Assembly (NCBI RefSeq): GCF_001598475.1
Contig: NZ_BCZA01000007.1
Coordinates: forward strand, 124,001 to 188,000
Reading direction: 5' to 3'
DNA length: 64,000 bases
DNA from: Pantoea agglomerans NBRC 102470
GTDB taxonomy: Bacteria > Pseudomonadota > Gammaproteobacteria > Enterobacterales > Enterobacteriaceae
Program-made: the position numbers and the translations under genes
Notes under the pieces: model-generated
Databases searched by the model: none
Told to the model about the DNA's origin: nothing
The model's input: the letters and a program-made list of their open reading frames with translations, nothing else
Shown here: positions 59,501 to 64,000 of the stretch, one piece after another
Layout of the letters: each line of letters opens with the position of its first letter
How positions within the stretch are numbered: position 1 is the first letter of the stretch

Positions 59501-61117
59501 TCAGGCTTGCGCTTGTTGATCGGCAAGTTGTTGGCGCAGACGTTTTTTGTCCACCTTTCCGACCGCGGTCAGCGGCAGGGCATCTACGCAGGTAATACGG
59601 TCGGGCAGCTTAAATTCTGCCACGCCAAGTTCACGCAGGTGACGACGCAGCGCCACCGGTTTAACCGGCTGACGGGTGACGATAAAGGCACAACTCTTTT
59701 CACCCATCAGCTCGTCGCTCATGGAGACCAGCGCAGCGTGGATCACATCCGCATGGCGCTGCAGCAGGTTTTCGATCTCTTCGGCTGCGATCTTTTCGCC
59801 GCCCCGGTTGATCTGATCTTTCTCCCGGCCCTGCACGATGATGTTGCCAGAGGGCGTGATCTCAATCAGATCGCCAGAGCAGTAAAAGCCCTGGTCATCG
59901 AAGCTGGCGGCGTTATGTTCCGGGCTGTTGTAGTAGCCGCGGAAGGTATAAGGACCACGCGTCATCAGGCGACCGATGGAGCCTGCTGGCAATGGGTTAC
60001 CCTGATCGTCGGCGACCCACACCTCGTCATCCGGGGAGATCGGGCGTCCCTGCGTGGTGAGAATGGTCTGCTCATCGTCATCCAGTCGGGTGTAGTTCAC
60101 CAGACCTTCCGCCATACCAAATACCTGCTGCAGGGTGCAGCCGATCTCGTTCTGGATGCGCGCGGCCAGCGTTTCGCCCAGCTTTGCGCCACCGACCTGA
60201 ATGCGTTGCAGCGAGGCCAGCGCAGCATTGCTGCCCCATTCCTGAATCGCCTGCAGCCAGAGACTGGCGGCGGGCGGAACCAGGCCGGTATCGGTGACCT
60301 GATGCTTTTCAATCAGCGGGAAGCAGAGCGTTGCGCTGGGATCGGCGGCTAAGATCACCTGTCCGCCCGCGTAAAAAACGCCCAGCGCGCCCGGCGAACT
60401 CATCGGGAAGTTATGCGCGGCGGGCAGGGCGATCAGGTAGCGGGTGTCGGCGGTAACATCGCAGATAACGTCACTCTCACGGATGCTGTAGTAGTAATCA
60501 TTATGGGTACGTGGGATCAGTTTCGGTGTACCGGTACTGCCACCCGACAGCTGGAAAAAGGCGACTTCATCGCCTGCGGTCGGGGTTGCGATGAAGTTGC
60601 CCGCGGGTTCAGCCAGCAGGGCGTCGAGGCTGTTTTCCGTCTGAGCATCATTACGCAGGATCACCTGTTGGAGTGAACGCTGATCGCGGCGAAGTTGCGC
60701 AATAAACGCATCATCGGCGAACAGTGCGTGGCTGCGATCGGCAATTAACAGGCTCGGCGAGATCTGACTGGCATAGGCGGCCAGTTCGGTGCGCTGATGG
60801 CTGAACAGGGCGTTAACCGGGGCAACGCCGATTTTGAACAGGGCAAACAGCGTCAGGTAAAATTCCGCCACGTTGCCAAGCTGCACCAGCGCCGTATCGC
60901 CTGACTTCAGGCCGCGACGCTGCAATGCCGCGGCCAGGTTGTCACTCAGCGCCGCCAGCTGGCGATAGGTAAATTGCCGTTCGCCATCAATCACCGCTAC
61001 GCTCTCGCTGTCGCGATGACGTTCCAGGATATCGGTCATCGGCAGATCGAGCCAGTAGCCTTTTTCACGGTAACGTGCGGCCAGATCGTCCGGCCAGCGG
61101 CTGTAGGAAATCGTCAT
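59501..61117 (-). CDS. entE: 2,3-dihydroxybenzoate-AMP ligase EntE
   Basis: The product is 538 residues (E. coli 536) from [22 protein letters not shown], with AAAGGAAC upstream. The adenylate-forming core has [22 protein letters not shown] and the hinge/catalytic lysine motif [10 protein letters not shown]. It activates 2,3-dihydroxybenzoate and loads EntB. It follows entC by ten bases. Confidence 0.98.
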   Translation of the reverse strand: MTISYSRWPDDLAARYREKGYWLDLPMTDILERHRDSESVAVIDGERQFTYRQLAALSDNLAAALQRRGLKSGDTALVQLGNVAEFYLTLFALFKIGVAPVNALFSHQRTELAAYASQISPSLLIADRSHALFADDAFIAQLRRDQRSLQQVILRNDAQTENSLDALLAEPAGNFIATPTAGDEVAFFQLSGGSTGTPKLIPRTHNDYYYSIRESDVICDVTADTRYLIALPAAHNFPMSSPGALGVFYAGGQVILAADPSATLCFPLIEKHQVTDTGLVPPAASLWLQAIQEWGSNAALASLQRIQVGGAKLGETLAARIQNEIGCTLQQVFGMAEGLVNYTRLDDDEQTILTTQGRPISPDDEVWVADDQGNPLPAGSIGRLMTRGPYTFRGYYNSPEHNAASFDDQGFYCSGDLIEITPSGNIIVQGREKDQINRGGEKIAAEEIENLLQRHADVIHAALVSMSDELMGEKSCAFIVTRQPVKPVALRRHLRELGVAEFKLPDRITCVDALPLTAVGKVDKKRLRQQLADQQAQA

Positions 61118-61127
61118 ACAGGTTCCT

Positions 61128-62306
61128 TTATTGCAGTCCAAAAGCGCGAAGCATGGTGTCGAGTTTGACGCCGGTTTCACGCCATTCTGATTCAGGTTGT
61201 GAGTCCGCTACGATGCCTGCGCCCGCAAACAGCCGCACCCGCGGGCCATTCACCGTACCGCAGCGAATGGTGACGACCCATTCGCCATTGCCCTGATCGT
61301 CACACCAGCCGACGATGCCGCCAAACAGCTGACGTTCAAATGGCTCCAGTCGCTGAATCAGCGCCTGAGCACGCTGATGCGGGAAGCCGCTGAGGGCCGG
61401 TGTCGGATGCAGCAGACAGGCCAGTGACAGCGCATTTTCGCGATCGTCCAGCACGTCACCCTGAATCTGCGTAGCGAGATGCCACAATGTTGCGGTGGTC
61501 AGCAGTGAAGGTGTCTCGGGGACCGACAGCAGGCGGCTGCGCGGTTGCAGCGTCGCGCGCATCGCATCCGTGACCAGCTTATGCTCATGACGATCTTTTG
61601 CTGAGTGCATCAGGCTGTCGCCAGAGGCCTGGTCACGCTGCGGATCGCGATGACGCGGCGCTGAACCGGCCAGCGGACAGGAGCTGAACTGGCGGCCCTG
61701 CTTACGAATCATCAGTTCCGGGCTGGCGCCAACCAGCGCGCCACCATCGGGCAGTGGCAGATGAAAGTGATAGCTGTTAGGGTTCTGCGCCACGATGCGC
61801 TGCATCAGGGCGGCCGTATCAACCGGCTGTTCCGCCACGATATCCATCAGCCGCGACAACACCACTTTATCCAGATCGCCGCGCTGCGTAGCCGCCACCG
61901 CCTGCGCAACCATGTCGATGAAAATGTCATGGTCCGGCACCGCCGTGCGGCGACGCACCTGCGGCAGTTCAGCCTCAGTTAGAGAGGCACTGGCGTTGAG
62001 ATCGTCACGGTTAAAGGTCTGATACGACTCAGGGATAAACAGCGCAGCGGGCTGATCCACGTCGAAGGGGATTGCACCCACCAGAATGGGATGGGCAATG
62101 CCCTGTTTTCTGGCTGAAGCAAAATGGTGCTGTAGTTGCTGCTGAAACTCCCCTGTCAGCTGCTCACCCTGCCTCACCGGCGCGGTAAGGGTAGTAAAAC
62201 AGCCCTGTGTGGTCAGGCTTTGCCAGGGAGAGGTAAACAGAAAGCCACGGCAGAGTGCCGGGAAATCCTGCAACAAGGGATGTTCAAACGCCAGCGATTC
62301 CACCAT
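61128..62306 (-). CDS. entC: Isochorismate synthase EntC
   Basis: The product is 392 residues (E. coli 391) from the ATG at 62306, nine bases after an in-frame GTG; AGGTGG fits the ATG. Chorismate-binding fold with [26 protein letters not shown] and the C-terminal [19 protein letters not shown]. First gene of entCEBAH, under the Fur box at 62336. Confidence 0.97.
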   Translation of the reverse strand: MVESLAFEHPLLQDFPALCRGFLFTSPWQSLTTQGCFTTLTAPVRQGEQLTGEFQQQLQHHFASARKQGIAHPILVGAIPFDVDQPAALFIPESYQTFNRDDLNASASLTEAELPQVRRRTAVPDHDIFIDMVAQAVAATQRGDLDKVVLSRLMDIVAEQPVDTAALMQRIVAQNPNSYHFHLPLPDGGALVGASPELMIRKQGRQFSSCPLAGSAPRHRDPQRDQASGDSLMHSAKDRHEHKLVTDAMRATLQPRSRLLSVPETPSLLTTATLWHLATQIQGDVLDDRENALSLACLLHPTPALSGFPHQRAQALIQRLEPFERQLFGGIVGWCDDQGNGEWVVTIRCGTVNGPRVRLFAGAGIVADSQPESEWRETGVKLDTMLRAFGLQ

Positions 62307-62335
62307 AATTTCCACCTATAAATGATAAGATAACT

Positions 62336-62354
62336 AATAATGATTATCATTTGT
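62336..62354. promoter_or_regulatory. Fur box in the entC-fepB divergent promoter
   Basis: The core AATGATTATCATT (62339-62351) is a perfect odd-centred palindrome and fits the 19-bp Fur consensus. It lies in the 177-bp gap between divergent entC and fepB, as in E. coli, so one site can repress both when iron is plentiful. Confidence 0.88.
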
Positions 62355-62483
62355 ATTGTGGGCCAGTAACCTACGTTGATTAGCCGAAAGTGTCAATAAT
62401 TACGCGGCGATTCAGCTGGTATGGCCGGTTAAATCAGCACAAATGGTCTCTCTCTTTTTCCGGGTAAAAGTGGACGAAAATCT

Positions 62484-63452
62484 ATGAGTAAACATGGTGT
62501 CACATTGGCGATAGCGCTGTTTTTCCTGAGCATCAGCCTGTTCAGTGTTACCGCTGCTGCCCAGACCGGCTGGCCGCGAACTGTCGCCGGGGCAACAGGC
62601 AATATCACGCTGACCCAGGCACCGATGCGCATTGTTTCGACCAGCGTTACCCTGACCGGCTCGCTGCTGGCCATTGATGCGCCGGTCGTCGCTAGTGGCG
62701 CAACCGCACCCGGCAGTCGGCTGGCTGATAAGCAGGGATTCTTCCGTCAGTGGGGCGAAGTGGCCAAACAGCGCGGCGTAAAACGTCTCTACATTGGTGA
62801 GCCCAGTGCAGAAGCGATTGCTGCTGAAGCGCCAGACCTGATTGTGGTCAGCGCCACCGGGAATGATTCGGCGATCAAACTGGTCGATCAGCTCGCGGCG
62901 ATTGCGCCGGTGCTGGTGGTGAATTACGACGATAAAAGCTGGCAGCAACTGGTGACGTTGCTGGGTGAGGCGACCGGGCATGAAGCGGAAGCTGCCGCCC
63001 GGAAAGCTGAGTTTGATGCGCGAGAAAAGGCTCTGAAAGCGAAGCTGACCCTGCCGCCGCAGCCGGTTTCAGCGATGGTGTGGAACGGGGATGGCCGGGC
63101 AGTCAATCTATGGACGGATGCGTCGGCGCAGGGGAAATTACTGCAGCAACTGGGCTTCACTCTGGCGACGCCGCCGGCCACTCTTCAGTCTGGTCACAGC
63201 ATGGGACAGCGTAAAGATATCCTGCAACTATCAGGAGAAAATCTGGCGGCAGGCCTTAATGGTCAATCATATCTGCTGTTTGCCGCTGAAGAGCCCACCG
63301 CCGCACAGGTGATGAGCAACCCTTTCCTGGCGCAGACCCCAGCTGTGCGCGCAAAAGCGGTCTATGCGCTGGGGCTGGATAGCTTCCGGCTCGACTACTA
63401 CAGCGCCAGCAATTTGCTGACGCGGCTGGAGACGTTATTCGTTAAATCATGA
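62484..63452 (+). CDS. fepB: Ferric-enterobactin periplasmic binding protein FepB
   Basis: The product is 322 residues (E. coli 318) with a signal peptide ending near VTAAA (about 25). The class-III binding-protein fold is seen from RIVSTSVTLTGSLLAIDAPVVA. It passes ferric enterobactin to FepDGC, which is not in this window. It ends overlapping the convergent entS stop by six bases. The ribosome site is weak. Confidence 0.96.
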   Translation: MSKHGVTLAIALFFLSISLFSVTAAAQTGWPRTVAGATGNITLTQAPMRIVSTSVTLTGSLLAIDAPVVASGATAPGSRLADKQGFFRQWGEVAKQRGVKRLYIGEPSAEAIAAEAPDLIVVSATGNDSAIKLVDQLAAIAPVLVVNYDDKSWQQLVTLLGEATGHEAEAAARKAEFDAREKALKAKLTLPPQPVSAMVWNGDGRAVNLWTDASAQGKLLQQLGFTLATPPATLQSGHSMGQRKDILQLSGENLAAGLNGQSYLLFAAEEPTAAQVMSNPFLAQTPAVRAKAVYALGLDSFRLDYYSASNLLTRLETLFVKS

Positions 63453-64000
63453 TCCCGTTTCCGCCGGTGCAGGCGGTTGATAGCGACGCAGACGCGCCAT
63501 CAGCAGCCACATGACGATGCCCAGCACGGTGGCTGCCAGACCAGACAGGCTGGCCGCCTGCTGCGGCAACAGCAGTGAACCCATCGCGCCAATCATCGCT
63601 GCACCTATCGCATCGCCGGTGACATTCTGCGCTGTCCAGAGGCTGTTGATCCTGCCGAGCAGCGCATCAGGCGTCAGCGTCTGGATCAGCGCGTACTGCA
63701 CCAGGCTGTTGATGGCACTGAAATAGCCAAAGGCCGCGAGGCAGACCAGACTCGCGCTGAACCACGGCATCAGGCTGAACAGAGCCAGCGCGACGAAAGC
63801 AGCAATAGCACTCGCCAGAATCAGGCGGCCCGGCTGCGGTGACTGTGCCAGCCGTCCGCTGGTGAGGGCACCTGTGGCAGCACCCAGCGGAACGGCGGCA
63901 TACATCAGCCCTAACTCCGTCACACCGACCTGCCAGTGTGGCGCCAGCGCCGGATAGAGCACGCGCACCGCGCTGGCTAACGTCACCAGCGCGCCGACCA
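63447..64000 (-). CDS. entS: Enterobactin exporter EntS, C-terminal part
   Basis: The gene runs off the right edge; 184 C-terminal residues are visible. It is a major-facilitator protein with about five visible helices (GLMYAAVPLGAATGALTSGRLA; ILASAIAAFVALALFSLMPWF; GDAIGAAMIGAMGSLLL). Convergent with fepB, as in E. coli. EntS exports enterobactin across the inner membrane. Confidence 0.93.
   Translation of the reverse strand, partial: VGALVTLASAVRVLYPALAPHWQVGVTELGLMYAAVPLGAATGALTSGRLAQSPQPGRLILASAIAAFVALALFSLMPWFSASLVCLAAFGYFSAINSLVQYALIQTLTPDALLGRINSLWTAQNVTGDAIGAAMIGAMGSLLLPQQAASLSGLAATVLGIVMWLLMARLRRYQPPAPAETGS

Noticed and set aside
59507..60352. 281-codon plus-strand frame antisense to entE
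   Set aside because: Entirely within conserved entE coding sequence; no start signal or homology.

Overview
The window is chromosomal DNA of a gammaproteobacterium of the order Enterobacterales. Gene content, protein lengths and gene order are close to Escherichia coli, but frdABCD, ampC, nan, elbB, yhcC and yhbE are missing from the places where E. coli has them. Together with the catabolic cluster and the relocated enterobactin locus this suggests Erwiniaceae (Pantoea or Erwinia); that assignment is inference. No insertion sequence, prophage, integrase or CRISPR array was seen. Layout: 1-7.2 kb is accessory. It holds the end of a YncE-like beta-propeller gene, a DUF1330 gene with yghU, and a sugar or cyclitol catabolic cluster. 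That cluster is a LacI-type regulator between two divergent gene pairs, each pair encoding one Gfo/Idh/MocA dehydrogenase and one TIM-barrel isomerase/epimerase, with operator-like palindromes shared by both sides. 7.3-21.1 kb matches the E. coli 94-min region: tRNA-Phe, yjdC, dsbD, cutA, dcuA, aspA, fxsA, groES-groEL (sigma-32 promoter), a DUF1508 mini-gene between two identical terminators, yjeI, epmB, efp, ecnA, ecnB, blc, epmA. 21.2-57.4 kb matches the E. coli 70-73-min region: degS, degQ, zapG, zapE, rplM-rpsI, sspA-sspB, a glutamate synthase locus, arcB with the ArcZ small RNA, mtgA, npr-rapZ-ptsN-hpf-rpoN, lptB-lptA-lptC-kdsC-kdsD-yrbG, mlaFEDCB, ibaG, murA, sfsB, ispB, rplU-rpmA, obgE. 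57.4-64 kb is part of the enterobactin locus: entH, entA, entB, entE, entC, a Fur box, fepB and the partial entS. The most unusual locus is 28.2-35.8 kb. Between sspB and arcB, where E. coli carries gltB-gltD, there is an 1843-residue glutamate-synthase large subunit with a C-terminal extension and altered iron-sulfur cysteine spacing. No gltD follows; the next gene, in the same direction, encodes a CysJ-like FMN/FAD/NADPH diflavin reductase. The simplest reading is a GOGAT fed with electrons by a diflavin reductase instead of GltD. Its leader also holds two short overlapping reading frames that could couple translation. Other structure worth noting: two copies of a roughly 100-170 bp palindromic intergenic repeat (13.9 and 21.2 kb), a duplicated fxsA terminator around one of them, and an exact 35-bp duplication of the groEL terminator.
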